Shown here piece by piece: positions 17,241-26,663 of a DNA stretch of 64,000 nt. Both the position numbers and the translations under genes were made by a program. Source of the DNA: Lachnospiraceae bacterium C1.1 (GTDB taxonomy: Bacteria; Bacillota; Clostridia; Lachnospirales; Lachnospiraceae); the NCBI GenBank assembly GCA_030434875.1, contig JAUISW010000001.1, positions 3,111,501 to 3,175,500 of the forward strand, read 5' to 3'. Under the pieces are notes generated by a model. That model saw only the letters and a program-made list of their open reading frames with translations, made no database searches and had not been told where the DNA came from. The number at the start of each line of letters is the position of its first letter. Position 1 is the first letter of the stretch.

Positions 17241-20200
17241 AATTCTAATAAATTAATTCTCTTCTCATATAAACCGGTTATGGACTGACTGATTAATATA
17301 ACATCATTACAATCATTGATTTTTTTATTCATTCTGCAATATCCGGATTTTGATCCAGAGCCAATAAGACTCAGATCAACTGCAATACAGTTAAGATTCA
17401 TCCACTCTATAATATTCAGGATCAACTTAATCTGCTCCTCTATCTTTAATATCTTAAAATCATTTTTCTTTGACTTCAAAATTTCCATGATAGAGGTTTT
17501 CTTATTTTTATAAGGGCCTTCAAGTTTTTTTACAATAAAACTGTATATTTCCAGGTTTTTTTCTTTTGTTATTAATTGCTCATTTTGATCATTATGTATA
17601 TTATAATTTCCTGTTATTGAAGCCTTCTCAATTATCTTTAAATAGTCTTCATAATTCTTTGAAAAAAGAAGTGACTGCCCATTTTCCAGACAAATAGAAC
17701 TTCCCGTCCTTCCACCTATATAATAATAATGACCATCGACCCTGACAAACTCATTAAATCGTATTGGCTTATATAACAATCTAATATCTGTTACTTCTTT
17801 TCCCTTATTTTCTGCTATAAGAGCGCCTGTAAGATAATCATATATTTTATCATCAGAAATCTTATTAATATCACCTAAGTAAACGGGTAACGCTTCAATA
17901 CTTATAATTCTTTTTTTCTTAAGCATATATGTTACAAGGCAGTAGCACATCGTGCTTATAGCTGTTCTTCCTCCATACTTTGAAACATCTCTGAGTCTTG
18001 GATCTGAAGATGCCACAATATAAGCTCCCTCTTTGCCTGAAGCTATTTTAGCACTATATATTGTATCCTTACCTGTAATTCCACCTGTAACAACATATTG
18101 TCTTTTTGTAATTAATACAGAGTTTTTTGCCATAGTTCTTTTTACCGTCTGTAAAGTAACACTATGTCTTGCAAATTCCCTCTTTTCATTATTACTATTT
18201 TTCGTTTCCTTACCTGTTCCAATCCACGCTTTTTCATCTCCCCTTATAACATCATATTCAAATATTTTATCCATATTATATTTATATAAACTATCATTTG
18301 GATTTTTAGCCGCAGCTTTTATAAATCTAATAGGGTTAGATGTAAATTTTACAAAATAAGTATTTCCAACAACAATATTCAAATAAGCATCTTTCGCATG
18401 ATGAAGGTCATTCAGACAGCGTACTTTTAACATGTCGTATTTTTTTCTGAAATCCGATACCTCTCCGGCCTTTGAAAAAACAATAGTTGTATCCGGAAAT
18501 GCATCTTGTAATATCTTGGTAATCGCCTTTGTTCCTTGTCTGGTTTCTACCAGCTGCCTGCTTATAAATGCAGCCTTTTCTTCATCCGTAAATGCTGAAA
18601 CTCGAGTAAGCCTTTCATACTTTGATCTTGATATAAATCCCTTATCAACCAATAATTTCCAAAAACGAATCTGTTTATTACGTATATCTGCTTCAATTGG
18701 ATATACATCACTCTTGTGTGCATTTTTTTCCTTTTTAACTAATACCAGATTATTCTCAATACTGTCATCCTTTATATAATGTCTGGGATAAATATGATCA
18801 ATATCATAACTTGAATTATCCTTCAAAAGTTTTTCCAGATCTATAGTCTCCCCAGTATACATACATTTTCCCATCTGTAGATAATACAGATAAAGTTTTT
18901 TCCTTCTAAATTCAGACTCATCCCTTTTTTCTATTTCATTTTTCCATTCTTTTCCTTCAGCTTTAAGTGCACCATATAATTCTGAAAGTTTTTGTTTCCT
19001 TGATTTTGTTCTCTTACCCTTTTCTCCATCCTCTCGTGGCATTTCTACAAAAATACGATCCGGAGCATGTCCTGTTACCTCTGTAATCTCTCGCATTATT
19101 CTTATTGTCTGCCATACCATTCTTCGAACAGGTGCAGAAAGGTACATTCCTTCTAAATCCTCTGCGCTCCATTCATTCAGTGACTTTTCGGCATCATTTA
19201 TACGAATCTCAAGAGCATTTTTATAACTAAAGTCTCCGCTCAAAAGTTCCATTAAATTTTTGTTTGTTTCCCATAATGCAGTAAGTACGGATCGTTCATC
19301 AGATACATCTGTTCCAGACATATTCAAAAATTCTTTCGATAAATTTCCCCAATCAGAAAATCTAAAGCCTAAAATACGCTTTATCTGTGCATCAGAAAGT
19401 TCTGAGTTGTATTTTTCTTTTATACGTTCTTTAACATACTTACGATCATCCCCATAAACTGTCATCCAGAAAACAATGTTTTCTACCATTGTTTTTCCAT
19501 CGTCTGTTTCTATAACATCTCCTATAACACCATGAAATTTTCCATATGTACTAAGCGATGACTTAAATCCATTTTCTGTATCTATTCCACCAATGAAATC
19601 TGATGCATCTTTTTCAACAAAGCCTTTTTTCTTAAAATAATTTTCAAGCTGTCGGATAGAAATCTTTTTTCCGGATTTAAATAAGCTATTATAAATATCC
19701 TGCTTAATTTCAACAGCTATTTCCTCTCCATTGACCTTAATATTATTCAGCTCATTTAATACCATAAAGCGTTCATATTGTAATGAACATTTAGGGAGTG
19801 CCTTTTCATCATTCAAATAAGAACAATGCCCTACCATTCTTCCAATAAACTTTTCAGCAGTAAGTTTTGTATCTATCTTCTGTTCAAAATTCCATGGATA
19901 CACCCTTCCGGCTTCTCTTCTTACTGACCATACATTATAGCCCTCTTTATCAGCATACTCCTGGCCTATTGGTCCTACGTAATATGGAATTCTAAAACTA
20001 AAAAGCGCCAAGATTCTCTGAGATACTGTTAATCCACTATCATCTGTTTCCCTTAAAAACGGGAGATAGGCTTCCGCATTTAAAAGAATTTTTTTCATCT
20101 CTTTTACATAAACCTGGTTTGGAATTACTCCATTCGCGAATGTCATCTGTTTCGGAAGGAATATATCTGCCTCTATTTTATTTAGAATTTTTTGAACATC

Positions 20201-21394
20201 TTCATCATCATTCGGCATTTTCTCCAATATATTCTTTATCATTTTATATAACTCATCTGTTTTCTTTCCTCCACCTCCATTTCTGCGTATCCTGTTACCA
20301 TGACTGTAAACAGATCCCACGTATGCGCTGTAGTTTTCCTTTCCCATTACTCTAAACATATTGTTATATTCATCGGGTTCATATTTTTTTATTAACTTCT
20401 TAAGCAGTTCCAAGTCAGCTTTATGGTTTTCATAAGCTTCAACTCTTGCATATGTTAAATACTTATGACCTCTTAATATATTTGCCAAATAACCAATATC
20501 ATGTACAGTTTTTGCCGCTTCAATCAAAGAAAAATACTGATCGCCAAGCAATTCCTGTGCTTCTAATATTTTTTCATCATTTGAATCTCTAAAGCAAACA
20601 GAAAGTTTCTTGTGTTCTTCATCAACTACATCTTCGCCATATATATTTACAAGTTTTCCTGTCTTTCCACATAAAAGCGATATAAGCTCATGTTCAGCTT
20701 TCTGTTTTTTGTCAATTTCCAATAATTGACATATTTTTTCTTCTTTTAGGGTTTTTGAATATCCTTTATCACTAAGAATCTTTTCTAGCTCAACAACATT
20801 AACTTCCTTGAATTGAATATCATACATTTCAGCTTCTGAAACAAAAGTTTCCCATGCCTCTGCCAGATTTCCACTATCCTCATCAGAATCTAATGATGAA
20901 TTAAGGAAGTTCCCACGATGCTTAAACATATTTAATAACGCCAAAAATACCATTCGGACATCATGGGCTTTCGCATCATCATCAATCAAAGCTTTTCTTA
21001 AATGAAAAATTGTTGGATAGTCCAAATAATAATCTTTATCTGTATATTCTCCTGTAAAAAGCGCGTATTTCTGCTTATTATCATCATCCCTATCATCAAG
21101 ATGAAATTTACTCTCTTCAAGTCTCAAGTAAAAACCCGGATCCTTTTTATTTATCTCATCAGCAAAATACTCTTTCAGAAGTCCAATCCTGGCTTTTTCT
21201 CTTTGAAGCCTTCTTCTTCCACTTCGGTACACACGCCTTTCTGCACTGGTTTTAGCTTCGTCAAATAAACGTGCACCCCAAAGATCTTTTCCTTTTGCTC
21301 GTCTTAGCTCATAATTCTCATCCGTTACTGCCCAACCTACTGAACTTGTTCCCATATCTAATCCAACGTAGTATTTTTTTCCATACTCTTTCAT
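17237..21394 (-). CDS. cas9: Cas9 endonuclease (type II-A)
   Basis: 1385 residues. RuvC-I with D13 (YYVGLDMGTSSVGWAV); arginine-rich bridge helix (ERRVYRSGRRRLQRE, about 53-67); RuvC-II E784 (IFVEMPRE); HNH domain with H867 (YDIDHIYPRHY) and a downstream Asn in ENNLVLV; RuvC-III around H999 and D1002 (HHAKDAYLN). All catalytic residues are present, so it should cut both strands of targets matching the array. The C-terminal part after about 1100 would be the PAM-reading domain; its PAM cannot be inferred. Start preceded by AAGGAG. First gene of the cas operon. Confidence 0.98.
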   Translation of the reverse strand: MKEYGKKYYVGLDMGTSSVGWAVTDENYELRRAKGKDLWGARLFDEAKTSAERRVYRSGRRRLQREKARIGLLKEYFADEINKKDPGFYLRLEESKFHLDDRDDDNKQKYALFTGEYTDKDYYLDYPTIFHLRKALIDDDAKAHDVRMVFLALLNMFKHRGNFLNSSLDSDEDSGNLAEAWETFVSEAEMYDIQFKEVNVVELEKILSDKGYSKTLKEEKICQLLEIDKKQKAEHELISLLCGKTGKLVNIYGEDVVDEEHKKLSVCFRDSNDEKILEAQELLGDQYFSLIEAAKTVHDIGYLANILRGHKYLTYARVEAYENHKADLELLKKLIKKYEPDEYNNMFRVMGKENYSAYVGSVYSHGNRIRRNGGGGKKTDELYKMIKNILEKMPNDDEDVQKILNKIEADIFLPKQMTFANGVIPNQVYVKEMKKILLNAEAYLPFLRETDDSGLTVSQRILALFSFRIPYYVGPIGQEYADKEGYNVWSVRREAGRVYPWNFEQKIDTKLTAEKFIGRMVGHCSYLNDEKALPKCSLQYERFMVLNELNNIKVNGEEIAVEIKQDIYNSLFKSGKKISIRQLENYFKKKGFVEKDASDFIGGIDTENGFKSSLSTYGKFHGVIGDVIETDDGKTMVENIVFWMTVYGDDRKYVKERIKEKYNSELSDAQIKRILGFRFSDWGNLSKEFLNMSGTDVSDERSVLTALWETNKNLMELLSGDFSYKNALEIRINDAEKSLNEWSAEDLEGMYLSAPVRRMVWQTIRIMREITEVTGHAPDRIFVEMPREDGEKGKRTKSRKQKLSELYGALKAEGKEWKNEIEKRDESEFRRKKLYLYYLQMGKCMYTGETIDLEKLLKDNSSYDIDHIYPRHYIKDDSIENNLVLVKKEKNAHKSDVYPIEADIRNKQIRFWKLLVDKGFISRSKYERLTRVSAFTDEEKAAFISRQLVETRQGTKAITKILQDAFPDTTIVFSKAGEVSDFRKKYDMLKVRCLNDLHHAKDAYLNIVVGNTYFVKFTSNPIRFIKAAAKNPNDSLYKYNMDKIFEYDVIRGDEKAWIGTGKETKNSNNEKREFARHSVTLQTVKRTMAKNSVLITKRQYVVTGGITGKDTIYSAKIASGKEGAYIVASSDPRLRDVSKYGGRTAISTMCYCLVTYMLKKKRIISIEALPVYLGDINKISDDKIYDYLTGALIAENKGKEVTDIRLLYKPIRFNEFVRVDGHYYYIGGRTGSSICLENGQSLLFSKNYEDYLKIIEKASITGNYNIHNDQNEQLITKEKNLEIYSFIVKKLEGPYKNKKTSIMEILKSKKNDFKILKIEEQIKLILNIIEWMNLNCIAVDLSLIGSGSKSGYCRMNKKINDCNDVILISQSITGLYEKRINLLEL

Positions 21395-21406
21395 CGCAAA
21401 ATCTCC

Positions 21407-21434
21407 TTGACAAATGACATTGATTTGGTATGAT
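21407..21434 (+). promoter_or_regulatory. tracrRNA promoter
   Basis: TTGACA (21407-21412), 16-base spacer, TATGAT (21429-21434). Predicts a transcript starting near 21441, at the anti-repeat. Confidence 0.75.
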
Positions 21435-21461
21435 TATAGTGAACTTACAAGGTGAGTGCAA
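21433..21461 (-). promoter_or_regulatory. cas9: cas9 operon promoter inside the tracrRNA gene
   Basis: Minus strand TTGCAC (21461-21456), 17-base spacer, TATAAT (21438-21433). The -35 box lies within the tracrRNA anti-repeat and the -10 box overlaps that of the tracrRNA promoter, so the two divergent transcripts should compete. Confidence 0.65.
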
Positions 21462-21524
21462 ATAAGGGATTGTCCCGACAACGTTTACCCGCATCGTGCG
21501 GTAAATTATTTGCTCACCTTTTTT
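21441..21524 (+). ncRNA. tracrRNA
   Basis: About 84 nt. The 5' end GAACTTACAAGG pairs perfectly with CCTTGTAAGTTC of the CRISPR repeat, then after a bulge CAAAT pairs with the repeat's GTTTG. A nexus-like hairpin GGGA-TTG-TCCC follows (compare AAGGCTAGTCC of the S. pyogenes RNA), then a hairpin TTTACC-CGCATCGTGCG-GTAAA, and a terminal TTATTTGCTCACC followed by six T. The terminal segment is complementary to GGTGAG..CAAATAA in the anti-repeat itself, an alternative fold discussed in the findings. Confidence 0.9.
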
Positions 21525-21581
21525 ATTCCCATTTTTCTACGCAAGTCTTTGGATACTGATTTCTAAATTATGAATTCCACC

Positions 21582-24500
21582 TTATTCCTTTAAGTTTATT
21601 ATCTCATCATAATAATCCGCATCTTTCTTTATAACGGACTCATTACCGACTGTTACCGCCCGGGATTTTTCCATAATCTCTTTTAATGAAGCTGCGGCGT
21701 CTTTCTGCATTTCTGCATCGCAGTTTATGATGTCATTTATCATACTGACGTATTTATCTTCGTCAACGCCATAGATATGCCGCATTATGGCATCCATTTC
21801 ATCAGTCCAGAGTCCACTTGGCTGAGTGGCAGTTCCATAGGCATTAAGGATATATCCCTTAAGCTCATCTTCAGTTATTTCAGCCGTTTCAAGATAATCC
21901 TTTCCTGCATTAAGGGCTTTCAGGCTGTCAGCGGCATTCGGGTCTGTATATGTTATATTGATAAGATGGGAATTGCCGGCGGAAAATGATGTTTTTGCAG
22001 TATATGCACCCATCTTAAATCTAATCTCCGGAACCGTATATTTATCATTAAGAGCAATCGCATAAGGCAGATAGGCTCCCCTGAAATCCTCAGAACTATT
22101 GAAATCACCGACAAGCGCATTGCCGTTCATTGATGATTCTACAATAACAGCGAGTTTTTCAGGCATATCCGGAAGCTCATATTTTTCTGATACGGAATCT
22201 GTCTTTTCCGGGAAATCAGCAAGTTTGGCGGCTGCCGTTTTATTGATCTCTTCCTTCTCATTTTCAGGAGTTACTGCTGCAAAGATCAGATTCTCACGGG
22301 TAAATGCCCTCGAGCGTGCCTTTTCAAAGCTCTCAGTTATCCCTTTCTTTTCTTCATCATCCTTTGACAGATCAGCAATCAGCTCTTCCGTCATTTCATA
22401 TAATCTCTGTCCACTACTGTCGATCATAAATTTATAAGAGTCAGCATTAGCTCCATTCATGGCATAGCCATATATTTTTATCAGCTCATTGCAGTCATAT
22501 TTAGACCAGTCCATTGAACCAATTCTTGACGACAATAGGTATGAAATAGTTTCATAGTCCTCAATATCTGTATCGCATAAGACTTCCTTCAGCAAATCAA
22601 GACCAACCCCAAAATCCGACCCAAGTGAACTCCAGCTCATCTTTAACATTGGTCTGTGATATTCTCCTGCATCCTCATCAGGATAGATCAGCTCACCTCT
22701 TAATCCATAGAGATATCTTCCGAACAGGATGTCAAGTTCATCAGCATTATGTTCTTTTGTCTTGAGATCACCGAGCATATTTGTATAAAGTATAAGATAT
22801 CTTATATCTTCAGCAGTCATTCCTGAGAGGTCAAAAAGAAGCGAGTATTTTCCTGCATCACCTGCATCTACCTTCCCGTTATAAAATTCAATTCCATTAT
22901 CAGAGCTTGTCTCAAAAGTCTTCGCTTTCGTTTCCGGAAGCTCTGCCGGATCGATTGTAAAATCACTATTGCTTTTCGTATCATCGTTCCATTTATTAAA
23001 TTCTTCTGTCTCCTTGATGAGCTCTGCTATTTCTTCATCGCTCATATCCTCTTTCATCTTTTTTAAATAATTATCTCGTTCTTCCTCATACTCCTCTGCC
23101 ATTCCGGGTTTCGGAATACAGGTTGCAAATGCTGTGCGTCTTGCATTAATGGCACCCTCTGCAAGCTTCCTGATGATCTTCTGATCTTTATCTTCTTCCA
23201 TCTCCTTAAGTACTTCTTCACTAAGCTTAAAACAGTCTGTCTTGCCGTATGCTGCCCAATATTGAGAAAGCGAACTTGCCAGTTCAAATCCGACATTTTG
23301 ATTATCTCTGAGCATGATATCAGACATTTCTTTCCTCTTAAGAACACTTTCCAAAAGTTCTTCAGATACACCGTTAGCTGCTATATCATTTAGAGTGTCA
23401 TCTGCGAGTTTCCTGAAATCATCTGCATCTTCCGCATTTGCATAATACAGGCTGAAACCTGTAAACGCTTTTCCCTTGCTTGTGTCAACATAGGATTTAA
23501 AATTTTGTGGAATATTTCTTTTGACCGCTTCCTTATTCATAAAGGAACTTTTTTCATTTATGATATCAGTAAGAATACTCCACTCCTCAATTGTCTTCGC
23601 GTCCTCTTCCTGCATGTCAAAAAGATAGATAATTTGACCGCTGTCTTCAACGGAATCGCCCTCATATGCCGGGATATAAACCGTTTCTTCAACATGTCCC
23701 GCCTCGGTAAGTCCATCCTCATATTTTGAAAGATCCGTACCGTTAACTTCCACTTTTGATAAATATTCCGAATCTAAATATTCCAAAAATCTGTCAATAT
23801 CAAGATCTCCATAAAGAGTGATCAGCGAATTATCAAAATGATAGCATCTCTCATAGGTTTCTATGGTGTGCTCATAGGTCAGATCATCATAATGGTATTC
23901 TGCCATTCCTATCGCATTCGAGGCAATTTCCCCCGGATAAAGACACTTAATCGCAGCATTATAAGCATTCTCAGAATTGTCTGTTAAGAATCCCAGATCT
24001 TCAGAAAAAACCGTTCCGTTTATGCTTATATCATCCTCGGGTTTTTCAAGCTCAAATCTTATAGCTTCTCTTTTGAAAAAATTTTCATCATTAAGTACTG
24101 CAGGTGCCACCATGCAGCTCATATAAACATCCATCATCTTTATAAGCTGTTCCTGACTGCAGCTCGCGATCGGATAGTGTGTATATGTCGGACTGGTCTG
24201 TGCATTTAAATATGTAAAATAGGCTTTACTGTACATGTCGAAAAAGACATCCGTTGCCGGGTATTTTTCTGATCCGGCCAGTATGGCATGCTCAAAAACA
24301 TGATTGGTATCAGTCTCATCAACATAAGGTGTCTTGTAGGTAATATCAAAAGCACAATCAGTGTCTGAATTTTTTATGTAAACCAGCTCAGCACCGCTTC
24401 CCTTATGCTCAAAACTATAGATATCCGAATCCATGCTCTCTGATTCATAAATATCTTCAAGCGTAAAACCATGATATTCTCCGCCAACTTCCATATCCGC

Positions 24501-24662
24501 TGAATCGGCTAAAGCAGTCTCCGTCGATGAAACTTCAGACGCTTCTGTTGGCAGTGCTTCTTCAGTTTTATTTTCTTTTGAATTAGCTGCGGAATTTCCA
24601 CAAGCAGAAAGCAAAGTAGTTGTCAGACTTGCAATAATGATAGCTGAAATTATTTTCTTCAT
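21582..24662 (-). CDS. M16-family metallopeptidase lipoprotein
   Basis: 1026 residues. Signal peptide with lipobox LLSACG, so C21 would be lipidated and the protein anchored outside the membrane. The inverted zinc motif HVFEH is at 121-125, and the surrounding LAGSEKYPATDVFFDMYSKAYFTYLNAQTSPTYTHYPI is typical of the presequence-protease (PreP/insulinase) branch, with two M16 halves. It probably degrades peptides at the cell surface. An IS element lies only 23 bases upstream of its start codon, so its native promoter has been displaced. Confidence 0.88.
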   Translation of the reverse strand: MKKIISAIIIASLTTTLLSACGNSAANSKENKTEEALPTEASEVSSTETALADSADMEVGGEYHGFTLEDIYESESMDSDIYSFEHKGSGAELVYIKNSDTDCAFDITYKTPYVDETDTNHVFEHAILAGSEKYPATDVFFDMYSKAYFTYLNAQTSPTYTHYPIASCSQEQLIKMMDVYMSCMVAPAVLNDENFFKREAIRFELEKPEDDISINGTVFSEDLGFLTDNSENAYNAAIKCLYPGEIASNAIGMAEYHYDDLTYEHTIETYERCYHFDNSLITLYGDLDIDRFLEYLDSEYLSKVEVNGTDLSKYEDGLTEAGHVEETVYIPAYEGDSVEDSGQIIYLFDMQEEDAKTIEEWSILTDIINEKSSFMNKEAVKRNIPQNFKSYVDTSKGKAFTGFSLYYANAEDADDFRKLADDTLNDIAANGVSEELLESVLKRKEMSDIMLRDNQNVGFELASSLSQYWAAYGKTDCFKLSEEVLKEMEEDKDQKIIRKLAEGAINARRTAFATCIPKPGMAEEYEEERDNYLKKMKEDMSDEEIAELIKETEEFNKWNDDTKSNSDFTIDPAELPETKAKTFETSSDNGIEFYNGKVDAGDAGKYSLLFDLSGMTAEDIRYLILYTNMLGDLKTKEHNADELDILFGRYLYGLRGELIYPDEDAGEYHRPMLKMSWSSLGSDFGVGLDLLKEVLCDTDIEDYETISYLLSSRIGSMDWSKYDCNELIKIYGYAMNGANADSYKFMIDSSGQRLYEMTEELIADLSKDDEEKKGITESFEKARSRAFTRENLIFAAVTPENEKEEINKTAAAKLADFPEKTDSVSEKYELPDMPEKLAVIVESSMNGNALVGDFNSSEDFRGAYLPYAIALNDKYTVPEIRFKMGAYTAKTSFSAGNSHLINITYTDPNAADSLKALNAGKDYLETAEITEDELKGYILNAYGTATQPSGLWTDEMDAIMRHIYGVDEDKYVSMINDIINCDAEMQKDAAASLKEIMEKSRAVTVGNESVIKKDADYYDEIINLKE

Positions 24663-24815
24663 CCATATTCCCCCTTATATACTAAGGTAGTGTCAAATTT
24701 ACTACCCGTTTTTAGTTCTAAAACCTTGATTTATCGGGAGGTTAAAATAAAATGAGCATTGACCTCCATTTTTGGTATAATGTCAGCGACCAAACCTTCA
24801 TAAACCAAGGAGACA

Positions 24816-26267
24816 ATGCTCGTGAACATTATACTTTATTTACTACAAATCATTCAACAACTCTATCAACAAAACTGCTGGCTGATAAATTTCATCTGCA
24901 GATATGTACCGCTTAAGCAATGGGCTTTCGATGACTCCCATTCACCAAAATATCAAAAGTTCAAAGTTGATGAACTGCCTAAGATTGTCTATTACCATCA
25001 TGATTGGGATTGGAAAGATCTCAACAACTACTATACCCAGCGCTATGGTAAACCTGTTAAGCCTATCAAGAGACGCTCTGAGTGTGACATTCCGGAGGAT
25101 TGCACATGCCCTTCATGTCATGCACCTCAGCCTTATCTCTACAAAAACAATGGCAAGGCAGGCCAGATACTGTGTAAGATCTGCCAGACTGCATTCACTC
25201 CTGGTGACAACCGCTTTGATAATCAGATGTCTCTAAAGTGTCCGCACTGTCAGCACACTCTTGTCCGCAAGAAAGACCGTAAGCATTTCGTCATCCATAA
25301 GTGCGTTAATCCCAAGTGTTCTTACTATCTCCGCAATCTAAAGAAAGTTGATAAAGAAGACCTTGATGAAGACTATGGGAAGAATAAATATAAGCTTCAC
25401 TACATCTACCGCGAATTCACGATAGATTTCTTTAAGATGGACTTAAATTCTCTTCCGAAGAATGCATCATCGCTTAAGTTTAATAAGCACAACGCATATA
25501 TCATGTCTCTTTGCCTTACATTCCACGTCAATCTTGGATTATCTCTTCGTAAAACAAGGCAGGCATTATCTGATCTATATGGCATATCTATATCCCATCA
25601 GCAGATCGCCAACTACTGCAAAACAGCAGCCATCTGTGTTAAACCTTTTGTAGATAACTATCCCTACGAAAAGGGCTCTGCATTTGCTGCTGACGAAACA
25701 TATATCAAAGTCCGCGGAATCAAAGGTTATGTTTGGCTTATACTCAATGCTGCCACCAGAGCCATCATTGGTTATCAGATATCTGACAATCGTGGTGTCG
25801 GTCCCTGCATTCTTGCCATGCGAATGGCCTTCAAAGGTATCACTGAACTCCCCAAAAACTTTAAGTTCATAGCTGATGGTTACAGCGCATATCCTTTAGC
25901 TGCACAGCAGTTCTTCCGCCAGTTTGGAGAAAAGTTCAAGTTTGAAATCACCCAGGTAATCGGTCTCCAAAACAATGACGAAGTATCCAAGGAATATCGT
26001 CCATTTAAGCAGATGATAGAACGCCTTAACCGTACTTACAAAGCCTCATATCGCATCACCAATGGATTCGATAATTACGATGGTGCCAACTATGATCTGA
26101 CTCTCTGGGTTGCGTATTACAACTTTCTGAGGCCGCACAAACACAATGGCTTCAAGCCTCCAGTTGTAGATGACATACTCTCAAAAGCTGAAAACATGCC
26201 AGCCAAATGGCAAACAATGATATACTTCGGCCAGAAAAAGATACTGGAGCTTCAGGAAGCCAGCTGA
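24816..26267 (+). CDS. DDE transposase with N-terminal zinc fingers
   Basis: 483 residues. Four Cys pairs (CPSC, CKIC, CPHC, CVNPKC) occupy residues about 95-170, then an HTH region and an RNase H-like core: DETYIKVRGIKGYVWLILNAATR (first Asp), IADGYSAYP (second Asp), and a final Glu in MIERLNRTYKASYR. This arrangement resembles IS6/IS240-like enzymes with an added zinc-finger region. A GTG at 24822 has better spacing from AAGGAGA than the ATG at 24816. Complete and presumably active. Confidence 0.88.
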   Translation: MLVNIILYLLQIIQQLYQQNCWLINFICRYVPLKQWAFDDSHSPKYQKFKVDELPKIVYYHHDWDWKDLNNYYTQRYGKPVKPIKRRSECDIPEDCTCPSCHAPQPYLYKNNGKAGQILCKICQTAFTPGDNRFDNQMSLKCPHCQHTLVRKKDRKHFVIHKCVNPKCSYYLRNLKKVDKEDLDEDYGKNKYKLHYIYREFTIDFFKMDLNSLPKNASSLKFNKHNAYIMSLCLTFHVNLGLSLRKTRQALSDLYGISISHQQIANYCKTAAICVKPFVDNYPYEKGSAFAADETYIKVRGIKGYVWLILNAATRAIIGYQISDNRGVGPCILAMRMAFKGITELPKNFKFIADGYSAYPLAAQQFFRQFGEKFKFEITQVIGLQNNDEVSKEYRPFKQMIERLNRTYKASYRITNGFDNYDGANYDLTLWVAYYNFLRPHKHNGFKPPVVDDILSKAENMPAKWQTMIYFGQKKILELQEAS

Positions 26268-26323
26268 TTGTTCTTAGATTCTGAGCCCGAGGTATCAACC
26301 TAGCCACCGCGTTAGCGGCATTG

Positions 26324-26444
26324 CCCTTGATGGCACAAAAAATAACTGCTACACTGCTGTAATCGACGGAGAAAATCTGATTGTTCTTGAGTTCTTCGCC
26401 GTCGGTGATTTACCGTCAGCAGTTATTTTTTGTGCTGTCAAGGG
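26324..26444. repeat. Long hairpin in the IS tail
   Basis: 27-base arms starting CCCTTGATGGCACAAAAAAT (26324) and ending TTTTTTGTGCTGTCAAGGG (26444), matching at 25 of 27 positions around a 67-nt loop that itself can pair (GACGG/CCGTC). Weaker complementarity extends outward. Lies between the transposase stop and the IS end. Confidence 0.7.
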
Positions 26445-26663
26445 TGGCGTCCGGCTACCTCAACCTATATATCTGCAATTTTCAAGGTTCATCTGAGCCT
26501 ATTTTTTATACCCCGTTTTTTCATAGATCATTTGACACTATCTATACTAATAATACATTCAAAAGGCAGTTCAAATAGTTTTTTTTAATAAACATAACTC
26601 TCTTGCATGCCATAGCCTTTCCCCCTATAATGGCATTATTAGTCTCGAAAGGAATATGAAAAA

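Larger units (their letters stand above)
24686..26542 (+). mobile_element. IS6-like insertion sequence with 8-bp target duplication
   Basis: 1857 bp. Terminal inverted repeats GGTAGTGTCAAAT (24686-24698) and its counterpart ATTTGACACTATC (26530-26542) match at 12 of 13 positions. The 8-bp direct repeat TATACTAA flanks it at 24678-24685 and 26543-26550. An 8-bp duplication and DDE transposase fit an IS6-like family. Intact flanks point to recent insertion. Confidence 0.88.

Noticed and set aside
15396..21394. Type II-C assignment of the CRISPR locus
   Set aside because: The fourth gene matches Csn2 (DPWSIDYNSK block), so the locus is II-A.
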